Shown here piece after piece: positions 1 to 7,261 of a stretch of 12,305 bases of DNA. The position numbers were made by a program, and so were the translations under genes. Source of the DNA: Bacillota bacterium (GTDB taxonomy: Bacteria; Bacillota_I; Bacilli_A; Acholeplasmatales; Acholeplasmataceae); assembly GCA_023431045.1 (NCBI GenBank), contig JAEYXZ010000044.1, forward strand, positions 1-12,305. Direction: 5' to 3'. Positions within the stretch are counted from its first letter, which is position 1; every line of letters starts with the position of its first letter. The notes beneath the pieces are model-generated. The model was not told where the DNA came from. It worked only from the letters and a program-made list of their open reading frames with translations, and made no database searches.

Positions 1-173
1 CTCTATATATTGTTTAATGGTGTTTTAGCAATTATGAATATACCAAAGTCACCAATACTTGTATTGTAACACTTAAGCTTAACTTATTCAAATATTTTCT
101 GATTGAAAATATACTTAATTCATCTCCCATTTAACACGTTTGAAGAAGGAGTGTTCTTAAGTATTATATTGAT

Positions 174-201
174 AAAAAAGCCACCACAATGGATGGCTTT
201 A
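174..201 (-). terminator. Intrinsic terminator of the DUF4256 gene
   Basis: Read on the minus strand, an AAAGCCA / TGGCTTT stem (with an inner CCA/TGG pairing around a short loop) is followed directly by a run of Ts, about 17 nt past the stop codon of the DUF4256 gene. The T run lies only on the minus-strand side, so the hairpin is oriented for that gene. Confidence 0.8.
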
Positions 202-217
202 TAATACATAATTCAAC

Positions 218-757
218 CTACTTAATCTCAATGAATCCTCTAAATCCTCTCACGCCATAATAAGAATCAGCACCATTATGGTAAATGAATGTTCTTTGAT
301 ATCGATTATCGCCGAAAAGTGCACCACCAAGTTCTCTTAGCTCAGATGGTGTATCAAGCCAACTTGATGTCTTTAAATCAAGTGGTTCAACTTTTTGTAG
401 TTCATGATACATCGCTTCTGTCACTAGTTTTAACCCCATTTGATTGAGTAACATCTCCGCTGATGTTTCAGGTGGAAAATTCTTTCTTTTTAGTCTTGCT
501 GCCTCATCAAAACAACAATTTCTTCGACCTTTAGGTGTTTCCTTGGAAAAATCGACATAAACAAGTTTACCATCAAGTTTAGTTACATCAGGTTCACCAC
601 TGGTTTTTTCCATCTCAAAAACAGTTTCGAATAAGTGCTTATTTTGATTAAGTTTAGCTTCGATATCTTCCCAATCTACATCCTGATGTCGATACTTATA
701 ATTCATAAAACGATCTTTCAATTTTTTAAGAAGTTGATCTTTAGTCATTGTTTCCAT
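218..757 (-). CDS. DUF4256 family protein
   Basis: A 179-residue soluble protein that I recognise as the DUF4256 family (function unknown); its length is typical and it appears complete. Family landmarks are seen in order: RFMNYKYRH (16-24), the acidic EMEKTSGEPDV block (48-58), PKGRRNCCFDEAA (75-87), KTSSWLDTP (129-137), and a long conserved C-terminal block rich in G, R, H and Y (143-174, containing FIYHNGADSYYG and RGFRG). The density of conserved charged and aromatic residues suggests an enzyme or ligand-binding role, but no chemistry can be assigned. The ATG at 757 is chosen because AGAGGT lies 7 nt upstream; an in-frame ATG three codons later is less well placed. It is probably a single-gene unit, with its own extended -10 promoter and a terminator on each side. 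Confidence 0.85.
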   Translation of the reverse strand: METMTKDQLLKKLKDRFMNYKYRHQDVDWEDIEAKLNQNKHLFETVFEMEKTSGEPDVTKLDGKLVYVDFSKETPKGRRNCCFDEAARLKRKNFPPETSAEMLLNQMGLKLVTEAMYHELQKVEPLDLKTSSWLDTPSELRELGGALFGDNRYQRTFIYHNGADSYYGVRGFRGFIEIK

Positions 758-788
758 CTATATTACCTCTGTTCTTTAATTTGATTTT

Positions 789-817
789 ATTATATCAATC
801 AACGCTATTTAAAATCG
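789..817 (-). promoter_or_regulatory. Candidate extended -10 promoter for the DUF4256 gene
   Basis: Reading on the minus strand, TGATATAAT (789-797) is a perfect TATAAT with an upstream TG, about 30 nt before the start codon. The hexamer 17 nt further upstream (CGATTT) is a poor -35 match, which is tolerated at extended -10 promoters. It sits just after the terminator of the crt operon, where a new promoter is needed. Confidence 0.5.
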
Positions 818-834
818 CTTTGATACATCATGAT

Positions 835-865
835 AAAAAACCATATGCACTTATGACATATGGTT
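835..865 (-). terminator. Intrinsic terminator of the crt operon
   Basis: A perfect 9-bp stem, AACCATATG / CATATGGTT, with a 9-nt loop (848-856) is followed on the minus strand by six Ts. It lies 18 nt after the stop codon of the fused isoprenoid kinase gene and closes the crtN-crtM-kinase operon. Confidence 0.85.
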
Positions 866-883
866 ACGATAAGTATAATCAAA

Positions 884-2344
884 TTATAAAACGTAAATGA
901 TGTAGTACAAATACCCACCTAAAACGACAACATTTAAGGTAATAAAATTGATGACATTATTACTAATTAATTTAAAACCTTTAACAGGTTTTTGATTCCT
1001 TTCATCAACACTCTCAACTAAAATACCTTGTTCAGTCTGATATTTTCTTTGTAGAAGTGCACCTAGGATACTATCAATTAATGTTCCAAAAACACCAAGG
1101 GAAGATACTAAGATATATTCAACAAATCCATATTGGATAAAGACGAGTAATGAGATTAAGAAACTACTAACAACACCTGCAAGTAAGCCCGAGAAGGTAA
1201 CACCACCAGATAAACCTCTTGGATGTTTTCTAAAGGTCAATATATGAAAGGCATTTTCTTTACTTAGCATACCAATTTCTGAAGAAATGGTATCCGCTGT
1301 TGCTGCCGAGAAGACTGATAATGCAAGTAGTAATAAGTAATTAGCTTGTGGGAAGAATAAATATAACCAACTCAGTAGTATCGCAGGGAATGAGTTTGCA
1401 ATGACTTGTTTCCAAGTTCTAGGTCCACCTTTTTCCTGAAGGGATTCTGCATCCCGTTTGGTTTTATTTTTGATCTTACTTGCTAAACTTCCAAGCACGA
1501 AGAATGCAACTAAAGCAATTCCAACCAAGTATCCTGATAATGCATAAAGTGTCACTGCAATTAAAAGCGCTGTAACCATACCATCAACAGTAATGGATTT
1601 TAGGCGATAAGCAAGAAGCAATACGAGCATTGCGACTGCTAAATAGACATATAAGTATAAATCTCCATATTGGAATAGTAAGACCGCAAAAATCGCTGAA
1701 CCAATAGGTAGGGTTAAATTATCACAACCCTTATGTCCAGTAAGTTCGATAAATGATGCAAAGATACCGGTTAATCCTGCAATGACTAAAATCATTGGAA
1801 GACTTTGAGTGATCATTGCACCTTGACCATTAAAGAAATAAAGGCCTAAACCTGTAATGACTGTTGCAAAGAAAAAGACCGTGAGTGAACCTGCAATACT
1901 CTTATCTGGTGCAAATGAGAATGGTTTTCTTTTACCAAATCTTTTACCAATAATTGCAGCAAAGCCATCTCCATAAGCCATCACTAAGACACCAATAAAT
2001 GGTAATGCTAACCAGTTAAGATAAAACCCTAGTCCCGTTAGAACGGTTAAACTCACTGCATAATAAACCGTCCCTAGACTTTCATCATTACGTTCCATCG
2101 CTTTAAAGATTTTGTATCTTGTACTTAAAGCATTCACGATGATAAAAGTAAATGGAACAAGCATCGCTGCCCATATATTGTTAAACATCAATAAAATAAA
2201 GACCCAGTGTCCAACGACAATATGGACAAACTTACGAGAATTTTCTGATGCTCCTTTGGTAAATTTAGCAATGAGTGATGCTAATCCTAAAACAACAAAG
2301 ACAAATGCGAACGAGATGAGTAGTGCAATAACATTTGGGTCCAT
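884..2344 (-). CDS. Fused VTE5-like / VTE6-like (DUF92) isoprenoid alcohol and phosphate kinase, membrane protein
   Basis: Polytopic membrane protein of 486 residues with two family signatures in tandem. Residues 1 to about 245 resemble the dolichol kinase / phytol kinase (VTE5, CTP-dependent) family: SRKFVH (36-41), GDGFAAIIGKRFG (125-137), KSIAGS (148-153), and DNLTLPIGSA (208-217). Residues from about 250 to the end resemble DUF92 / VTE6 (phytyl-phosphate kinase): GGPRTWKQVIAN (306-317), ATADTISSEIG (348-358), GLSGGVT (377-383), GTLIDSILGA (420-429) and NNVINF (462-467). Known chemistry: VTE5 phosphorylates phytol and VTE6 makes the diphosphate. Inferred here: prenyl alcohol to prenyl diphosphate in one protein, feeding crtM, the gene just upstream. 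The substrate is unknown; polyprenol or dolichol-type lipids are alternatives. I chose the ATG at 2344, with AAGGA about 10 nt upstream; a TTG two codons earlier (2350) also has an AGGA upstream. It starts 18 nt after the crtM stop. Confidence 0.85.
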   Translation of the reverse strand: MDPNVIALLISFAFVFVVLGLASLIAKFTKGASENSRKFVHIVVGHWVFILLMFNNIWAAMLVPFTFIIVNALSTRYKIFKAMERNDESLGTVYYAVSLTVLTGLGFYLNWLALPFIGVLVMAYGDGFAAIIGKRFGKRKPFSFAPDKSIAGSLTVFFFATVITGLGLYFFNGQGAMITQSLPMILVIAGLTGIFASFIELTGHKGCDNLTLPIGSAIFAVLLFQYGDLYLYVYLAVAMLVLLLAYRLKSITVDGMVTALLIAVTLYALSGYLVGIALVAFFVLGSLASKIKNKTKRDAESLQEKGGPRTWKQVIANSFPAILLSWLYLFFPQANYLLLLALSVFSAATADTISSEIGMLSKENAFHILTFRKHPRGLSGGVTFSGLLAGVVSSFLISLLVFIQYGFVEYILVSSLGVFGTLIDSILGALLQRKYQTEQGILVESVDERNQKPVKGFKLISNNVINFITLNVVVLGGYLYYIIYVL

Positions 2345-2362
2345 AGACAAGTTTTCCTTTTC

Positions 2363-3307
2363 CTAAAGATTGTAATTCTTTTGAATTGATTTGAGTATGT
2401 CAATTCTTCTTTCTTTACTGGTATAGCATCGTTTGGTTAAACAATTATACCCCTCTTCTTTAACGACCTCACCAATCGCTTGATACATCTTTGCAGCAGC
2501 AATTAATGGTAATCTAACTTTCGGATGAAAATCCTCTAGATAATTAAGATATGCCTCATAATAGTGATTAGCTAAATCAAATAGAAAATCCCAGGCTTTG
2601 ATAAACTCAGTCGGTATCTCTGGATCCCTTTCGTTTTCTAAAACTATTTTTTCAATCTCGTTCATGTTGACTTGATACTGGGCTAAGATCTCTTCAGGCA
2701 AGTAGCTTCGATTTCGGGTCTTAATATCTTCACCAACATCCCTTAATATATTGGTGATTTGCATCCCTACTCCCAAATCTTCAGCCGCTTTTTGAAAAAG
2801 AGGATTCTTGAGACGAAGTGGGTCGACGGTTAAGATTGGTAATAACATCAACCCCACTGATCCTGCAACTTTCTGACTATATTGTATCAAATCTTCAATG
2901 TCCTTCAAGGGTTTAAACTCTGCATCCATGCGTTGTCCCTCAATTTGACTCAAAAAATGTGATATATCAATACAATAAATCATGATTGTCGTATAAAATG
3001 CACTCCACCAGTCAAGTGAGGTAAGTGTTTCATCGAATTCATTCATATCTTTAGCAGTCGGAATTCGTTTGATATTATCTTCTAACACCTTTAATTTATC
3101 GAGTGCAACTTTCATTGCTGATGGTTCTTGATTCCAATCGACTAAATCATCTGCATAGCGGTTAAAAGCATAGAGTGCAGCAACACCCATAAAACGTTCT
3201 TTCGGAAGATTTTTGAATGCATGATAAAAACTCGTGGCACGTTCTTCCATGATTTTTAATGATGCTTGATAAGATTTGTTTAATGTTTTTTTATTAATTA
3301 CAATCAT
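2363..3307 (-). CDS. crtM: Phytoene / dehydrosqualene synthase (squalene-phytoene synthase family)
   Basis: A 314-residue head-to-head prenyl synthase that would condense two prenyl diphosphates via a cyclopropyl intermediate and is expected at the cytoplasmic face of the membrane. Both Mg-diphosphate binding motifs are intact: DDLVD (53-57) and NILRDVGED (186-194, with upstream Q183). The family segment YSQKVAGSVG (143-152) is also present. Length fits the family (about 290-310 for CrtM/CrtB). The ATG overlaps the crtN stop as ATGA (3304-3307), so translation is probably coupled; the isoprenoid kinase follows 18 nt downstream. Whether the substrate is farnesyl diphosphate (C30 product, CrtM) or geranylgeranyl diphosphate (C40, CrtB) cannot be read from sequence by eye. 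The symbol crtM is used because crtN is the neighbour, and crtB is the alternative. Confidence 0.9.
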   Translation of the reverse strand: MIVINKKTLNKSYQASLKIMEERATSFYHAFKNLPKERFMGVAALYAFNRYADDLVDWNQEPSAMKVALDKLKVLEDNIKRIPTAKDMNEFDETLTSLDWWSAFYTTIMIYCIDISHFLSQIEGQRMDAEFKPLKDIEDLIQYSQKVAGSVGLMLLPILTVDPLRLKNPLFQKAAEDLGVGMQITNILRDVGEDIKTRNRSYLPEEILAQYQVNMNEIEKIVLENERDPEIPTEFIKAWDFLFDLANHYYEAYLNYLEDFHPKVRLPLIAAAKMYQAIGEVVKEEGYNCLTKRCYTSKERRIDILKSIQKNYNL

Positions 3308-4815
3308 TTAAAAGAATCCTGTGGTTCATCTCTTCTTAATTCTTCTGCACAAATAATACCACTTTGAATCACAATCGGTACACCTGCACCAGGGTGTGTA
3401 CTAGAACCATTAAAGTATAAACCTTCGGTCGTCTTTGATTTTGCTTGTGGACGCCAGTGATTACTTTGTTTTAGGGTTGGTTGTAAACCAAATGTTGCAC
3501 CATTAAATGCATTAAAAGTATTTTTGTAATCAACTGGAGTGAAATATTTCTCGCTCTTGATCTTCTTTTCAATATTACCAAGACCTGGTAATCGCTTAAT
3601 TGAAGCGATTGCCTTCTCACGGTAATACTTAACGGTTTCCTCGTTCCATTCATAAGTCGAAATCCCTAAGTCAGAAACTGGTATTAATAGATAGAAACTA
3701 GATTTTCCAGCTGGAGCCAAATCTTTATCCACATTCGATGGAACATGAAGATAACATGAAGGATCTTTTAGAATTCGACCATCAAAGATTGAATCTAGGT
3801 TATCATCTAAATCTTCACTAATGATAAAAGTATGTGCAGCTAAATCCTCATAAACACCATCAACACCCCAATAAAAGACTAGACAAGAACATGAGTAATC
3901 CATTTTTTCAATCTTTTTAGGTTGATATTTTCCACGTGCTTTATCATCTTTAACAAGTTCTGTAATAGCATATGGGAAGTCAGCGTTACAAACAACATAA
4001 TCAGATAATATGACTTGGTTATTCACTTTAATACCTTTTGCACGTTTGTATTCAATGACGATTTCTGAGACTGCTTTATTATAATGAATCTTTCCACCAA
4101 GTTCTAAGAATAATCGTTCCATGGCTTTTGCCATGGCATGCATTCCACCTTTAATAAAGTGGACACCATATAGAATTTCAATGAGTGGAATAATGTTATA
4201 AAGTGATGGACCTTTTTTAGGGGAGACACCAATATATAAAGTTTGGAAACTAAACATATGTTGTAAATCATAATCTTTAATGAATTTGGCCATCATATGA
4301 TCAGCGGTATCAAATGTCTTAAGTTTAAGAATTTGACCAACCATCTTTAAATTGTAGATATCTTTCCAACTTCTAAATGGACGCATAATAAAATGCTTAA
4401 CTGCGACTTGATAACGTTTGTACATTTCACTTAAGTAAGCAAGGAATCCTTCAGCATTGGTGATACCGCGTGATTCAATAACTTCCATTAATTTTACGAG
4501 ATTAGAACTTAAATGGTAATGACGATCTGGATTACCTTTGTATCTGACATCATACATCGGTTCTAATTGAGTCATTTGGATATAATCATCTGGATTCTTT
4601 CCAGCATAACGAAATACATCTTTATAAATTTCTGGCATCATGACAATTGTTGGTCCAACATCAAATGTATGACCATCAAATTGTAGTTGATGCATTTTAC
4701 CTCCGGGAATACTATTCTTTTCATAAATTTCAACTTGGTATCCATCTTTTTGAAGACGAATTGCACTCGTTAAACCTGCAACTCCAGCACCGATGACGAT
4801 CACTTTTTTGTTCAT
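3304..4815 (-). CDS. crtN: Carotenoid desaturase (CrtN/CrtI type, FAD-dependent)
   Basis: A 503-residue carotenoid desaturase of normal length for CrtN/CrtI. The N-terminus carries the FAD-binding dinucleotide fold: GAGVAGL (9-15), the acidic end of strand 2 at E32 in YEKN, and PGGK (37-40). The C-terminal signature is intact: GLYFNGSSTHPGAGVP (465-480), followed by a hydrophobic turn. Family knowledge: it introduces conjugated double bonds into the colourless product of the adjacent synthase, giving a yellow carotenoid that stiffens the membrane. It is first in the operon and its TGA stop overlaps the crtM ATG. The ATG at 4815 is preceded by GAAGG at 7 nt. C30 versus C40 specificity is unresolved. 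I see no second desaturase, ketolase or glycosyltransferase in the window, so the pathway visible here ends at a desaturated hydrocarbon. Confidence 0.92.
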   Translation of the reverse strand: MNKKVIVIGAGVAGLTSAIRLQKDGYQVEIYEKNSIPGGKMHQLQFDGHTFDVGPTIVMMPEIYKDVFRYAGKNPDDYIQMTQLEPMYDVRYKGNPDRHYHLSSNLVKLMEVIESRGITNAEGFLAYLSEMYKRYQVAVKHFIMRPFRSWKDIYNLKMVGQILKLKTFDTADHMMAKFIKDYDLQHMFSFQTLYIGVSPKKGPSLYNIIPLIEILYGVHFIKGGMHAMAKAMERLFLELGGKIHYNKAVSEIVIEYKRAKGIKVNNQVILSDYVVCNADFPYAITELVKDDKARGKYQPKKIEKMDYSCSCLVFYWGVDGVYEDLAAHTFIISEDLDDNLDSIFDGRILKDPSCYLHVPSNVDKDLAPAGKSSFYLLIPVSDLGISTYEWNEETVKYYREKAIASIKRLPGLGNIEKKIKSEKYFTPVDYKNTFNAFNGATFGLQPTLKQSNHWRPQAKSKTTEGLYFNGSSTHPGAGVPIVIQSGIICAEELRRDEPQDSFK

Positions 4816-4853
4816 ATTTGCGCCTTCTATTCTATGTATTTATTACATGTTTT

Positions 4854-4935
4854 TTTATACCCTTATTTTAACATGCCCAGTGTTAAAATGTATCTTTTAT
4901 TAAGTGTATACGATTTACATCATTCAATTATACCA
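4854..4935 (-). promoter_or_regulatory. Candidate promoter region of the crt operon
   Basis: Two minus-strand -10 candidates lie upstream of crtN. The stronger is TGGTATAAT (4927-4935), a perfect TATAAT with extended TG, which would start transcription near 4920 and give a leader of about 105 nt. The weaker is TATAAA (4854-4859), with no good -35, giving a leader of about 30 nt. With the first, the inverted repeat at 4865-4889 lies in the transcribed leader; with the second, it overlaps the -35 region. The sequence alone does not decide between them. Confidence 0.4.
4865..4889. repeat. Perfect 9+9 bp inverted repeat in the crtN / yjdF-like divergent intergenic region (candidate operator)
   Basis: ATTTTAACA (4865-4873), a 7-nt spacer (TGCCCAG), then TGTTAAAAT (4881-4889): every position of the two arms pairs. 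It is not followed by a T run on either strand, so it is not an intrinsic terminator. Each arm read outward also resembles an extended -10 (TG-n-TAAAAT). The dyad size suits a dimeric repressor (MarR/TetR type), but no such regulator is adjacent, so the binding protein is unknown. Confidence 0.5.
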
Positions 4936-5003
4936 GTTGAAATGATATCTTATATTTCTATTAGATTAGTCTCTCAATATCGAAGCAATTCTAAAATCAA
5001 TAA

Positions 5004-5032
5004 CTGGCATTATCAATAAATCTATATATAAT
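5004..5032 (+). promoter_or_regulatory. Candidate promoter of the YjdF-like gene
   Basis: CTGGCA (5004-5009, 4 of 6 to the -35 consensus), a 17-nt spacer and TATAAT (5027-5032) are followed about 9 nt later by the AGAGGTG ribosome binding site. The predicted transcript leader is therefore only about 13 nt. The surrounding TATATA tract could give chance -10 matches, so confidence is moderate. Confidence 0.45.
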
Positions 5033-5052
5033 ATATATAAAGAGGTGTTACC

Positions 5053-5721
5053 ATGCAAACAAACAAGACCATTAAAATCATTACCGTTATAACTCTACTT
5101 CTTAATATAGCCATGTTTTTAACTGCATTAGGATTATCTTTATATATATTAATTACTGGAGAAGATCCTACCAAACGACTATCCAGTCACTTCGCAACCA
5201 TGGCTTTAACTCTACTACCTTCTTTATTACATTTTTCTTTCAAAAAGAAACTTAATCTATTCTTATATGTCTTTGTAGCACTCTATGTATTTATCGCAGT
5301 CTTTTTAGGTTCTTCGCTAAACTTTTATAATACCTATGGGAATCTCAATTATGACAAGATTGTTCATGTCTTTTTTGGATACTCAAGTGCATTAATTGGA
5401 CTCTACATATTACTTCAGACGAAAAAATTAAATTCTTCCTCGTTATTTTTTAATTTACTATTCTTATTTGCTTTTGCGATGATGATCTCAGCTGTTTGGG
5501 AAATGTTTGAGTTTTCAAGTGATCGGTTATTTGGGACAGTGACTCAAGGAGATCCACTTGATGTGATTGGTGGTGGCTCTGCAACCGATGTTGGTGAAAC
5601 CATGTTTGATATTATTGCTAACTTCATAGGTGCAATTATCTTTATGCTTCAGTTTATCCTCCATCATAAAACTAAAAAAGCTCCAATCATGAATTTCATG
5701 ATTAATGAGCTTTCAAAGTAA
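5053..5721 (+). CDS. YjdF/DUF2238-like integral membrane protein
   Basis: A 222-residue protein and the only plus-strand gene. Hydrophobic segments at about 8-34, 47-62, 67-88, 103-121, 130-150 and 184-204 predict around six membrane helices. Polar residues are clustered within or next to helices: YDKIVH (100-105), WEMFEF (149-154), and DVGETMFDIIANFIGA (179-194). This His/Glu/Asp pattern is what I associate with the YjdF-like DUF2238 family, whose function is not established. The start is fixed by AGAGGTG six nt before ATG 5053. It is divergent from crtN across a 237-nt region with an inverted repeat. Its last 9 bp overlap the 3' end of cls, and residues about 209-220 are encoded by the cls terminator hairpin. 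A membrane-lipid role is suggested only by the neighbours (crt, cls). Confidence 0.75.
   Translation: MQTNKTIKIITVITLLLNIAMFLTALGLSLYILITGEDPTKRLSSHFATMALTLLPSLLHFSFKKKLNLFLYVFVALYVFIAVFLGSSLNFYNTYGNLNYDKIVHVFFGYSSALIGLYILLQTKKLNSSSLFFNLLFLFAFAMMISAVWEMFEFSSDRLFGTVTQGDPLDVIGGGSATDVGETMFDIIANFIGAIIFMLQFILHHKTKKAPIMNFMINELSK
5674..5713 (-). terminator. Intrinsic terminator of cls, lying inside the YjdF-like coding sequence
   Basis: On the minus strand, starting at the cls stop codon, an outer stem AAAGCTC / GAGCTTT (5677-5683 with 5707-5713) encloses an inner stem AATCATGA / TCATGATT (5685-5692 with 5696-5703). Six Ts follow. Read on the plus strand the hairpin is not followed by a T run, so it should act only on cls transcripts. 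Confidence 0.8.
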
Positions 5722-7215
5722 TGGCGAAAATCCTCTAAGGATTGCTTGAATAATCCGATATATAATATTTCTTCTCTTTAACTCACGAGCCGTTATTAAA
5801 CGGCTTTTTTGTAACGTTTCTCTATAATATTTAACCATATCATCAATGGTATCTTTATCGTTTAGCCATAGATTGTTTTCAAGATGCATGTATAAACTTC
5901 TAAAATCTAAATTAGATGAGCCAATCATTGCGACTTGATGATCTGTAATAATCATTTTAGAGTGGATAAACCCTGGTGTGTATTTATAAACTTTGACGTC
6001 GTAATTAATGAGTTCTTCCACATAAGATTCAGAAACCATATATACTAACCTTTTATCGGGAATCGATGGAATGATAATGTTGACTTGAACTCCACTTTCA
6101 GCTGCAAGTTTTAGTGCGGTTGCTACTTCATTATCAATAATTAAGTAAGGTGCTGTAATATATATTGTTTTTTTTGCATCATTAATTAAATGCAGGTAAA
6201 TACTCTTAGCTGTTAAGTTTCGATCAACTGGAATATCACTAAATGGTATGTACTGGTCATTACCATCGACACGATGTGGCAACCAATATGATTTGAAATC
6301 AATCGGCTTTCTTGTTGAGAAATACCAGTTTTCTAAAAAAATAACTGTAAATGACCAAACCGCTTCACCTTCTATCATAATCGCGGCATCGTTCCACTCT
6401 CCAAAAACTTTTTTCTTATTGGTATATTCATCCCCAATATTAATCCCACCTGTGAATGCAATTCTATTATCAATAACAACTATTTTTCGATGATCTCTGT
6501 AATTCATCGAGAAATTAATATGTAGTCTTAACGGATTGAATCTAACAACTTCCATACCAAGCTTTCTTAACTTCTTATGGTAATTAAAGGGGAGTTTGGT
6601 CGCAGAACCAAAGTCATCATAGATGATTTTAATCTCAACACCTTCCCGTTGTTTCTCGATTAAGACCTCTAGAATTTCATCCCACATCTTGGATTTAGTA
6701 ATAATAAAGTATTCCATAAAAATAAAATGCTTAGCAGTTATTAGTGCTTTAAGAAGTTCTTTTTGCTTTTCAATACCACTTTCTAAAAACTTTGATTTGG
6801 TATTCACATAGACTGGGTAGCTCATACTACTTAAATACTTTTGATGTTTTAAGTACTCATCTGAATAATGGCTTTGAATCTTCTTTAATTCTTCTTCACG
6901 ACTTGTTTGAGCACGTTTCATTCGTGATGAACTTGAGATTGATAAACGCTCAGTTCTTGCATAGAAATAAAACATAACGCCAAAAACAGGAAGTGTTAAT
7001 AAAAGAATAATCCACAACATTTTATACATCGGATTTTCATCCTCAGCAATCAAATGTAGGGTAATTAAGAAACCGATAATCACTGATCCCAAATGTAGAT
7101 AATACCACTGTGATGCAAACACATCAAAAAACCATATAAGGAGTGCGATTTGCATTAAGAACATAATTCCTACCATAGTTATTCGGTTTGTCAGCATTGA
7201 AATCAGTTTTCTCAA
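5713..7215 (-). CDS. cls: Cardiolipin synthase (phospholipase D superfamily)
   Basis: A 500-residue membrane enzyme that condenses two phosphatidylglycerol molecules to cardiolipin and glycerol (family knowledge). N-terminal hydrophobic segments at about 12-32, 38-56 and 66-86 anchor it, followed by a basic/coiled stretch and two PLD domains with complete HKD motifs: H242-x-K244-x4-D249 (HRKIVVID) and H418-x-K420-x4-D425 (HSKMIITD), each followed by the usual G-S/G-x-N turn (GGINIGDEY, GSSNLD). The length matches Gram-positive Cls. The start is TTG at 7215, supported by AGAGGG six nt upstream; the next ATG is at codon 7 with no comparable site. The TGA stop overlaps the convergent YjdF-like gene by 9 bp. 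The plus-strand terminator of that neighbour is embedded in codons about 469-477. Confidence 0.93.
   Translation of the reverse strand: MRKLISMLTNRITMVGIMFLMQIALLIWFFDVFASQWYYLHLGSVIIGFLITLHLIAEDENPMYKMLWIILLLTLPVFGVMFYFYARTERLSISSSSRMKRAQTSREEELKKIQSHYSDEYLKHQKYLSSMSYPVYVNTKSKFLESGIEKQKELLKALITAKHFIFMEYFIITKSKMWDEILEVLIEKQREGVEIKIIYDDFGSATKLPFNYHKKLRKLGMEVVRFNPLRLHINFSMNYRDHRKIVVIDNRIAFTGGINIGDEYTNKKKVFGEWNDAAIMIEGEAVWSFTVIFLENWYFSTRKPIDFKSYWLPHRVDGNDQYIPFSDIPVDRNLTAKSIYLHLINDAKKTIYITAPYLIIDNEVATALKLAAESGVQVNIIIPSIPDKRLVYMVSESYVEELINYDVKVYKYTPGFIHSKMIITDHQVAMIGSSNLDFRSLYMHLENNLWLNDKDTIDDMVKYYRETLQKSRLITARELKRRNIIYRIIQAILRGFSPLL
5788..5810 (+). terminator. Intrinsic terminator of the YjdF-like gene, lying inside cls
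   Basis: AGCCGTT (5788-5794), loop ATTA, AACGGCT (5799-5805) is a 7-bp, GC-containing stem followed by a T run to 5810 on the plus strand only. It begins 67 nt past the stop of the YjdF-like gene and lies within the C-terminal coding part of cls. Confidence 0.75.
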
Positions 7216-7252
7216 GTTTTACCCTCTTTTGTTTCTTAATTCATCTAGTTTT

Positions 7253-7261
7253 ATCATAACA
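7253..7261 (-). promoter_or_regulatory. Candidate extended -10 promoter of cls
   Basis: On the minus strand TGTTATGAT is a TATGAT -10 with upstream TG; a weak -35 (TTTAGA) lies 18 nt further upstream. It sits between the tRNA-Leu gene and cls, and predicts a leader of about 30 nt. Read-through from the tRNA is also possible because I see no convincing terminator after the tRNA. Confidence 0.4.

Noticed and set aside
92..112. ATATTTTC-N5-GAAAATAT inverted repeat near the left edge
   Set aside because: Made only of AT-rich sequence with no T run and no gene close enough to assign; likely chance in this base composition.
2112..2366. Plus-strand open frame of 84 codons inside the fused kinase gene
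   Set aside because: It is antisense to strongly conserved membrane-protein codons, with no start signal; a shadow frame.
3471..3653. Minus-strand alternative frame within crtN
   Set aside because: Out of frame with the intact FAD-desaturase sequence; no start signal.
4865..4889. Inverted repeat upstream of crtN as a riboswitch or terminator
   Set aside because: No T run on either strand and no known riboswitch core was recognised; kept as a candidate operator only.
4834..5019. Open frame of 61 codons on the plus strand between crtN and the YjdF-like gene
   Set aside because: No ribosome binding site, composition unlike a protein, and it runs through the inverted repeat and promoter elements.
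6248..6977. Three short plus-strand open frames inside cls
   Set aside because: Antisense shadows of the conserved PLD domains; no ribosome binding sites.
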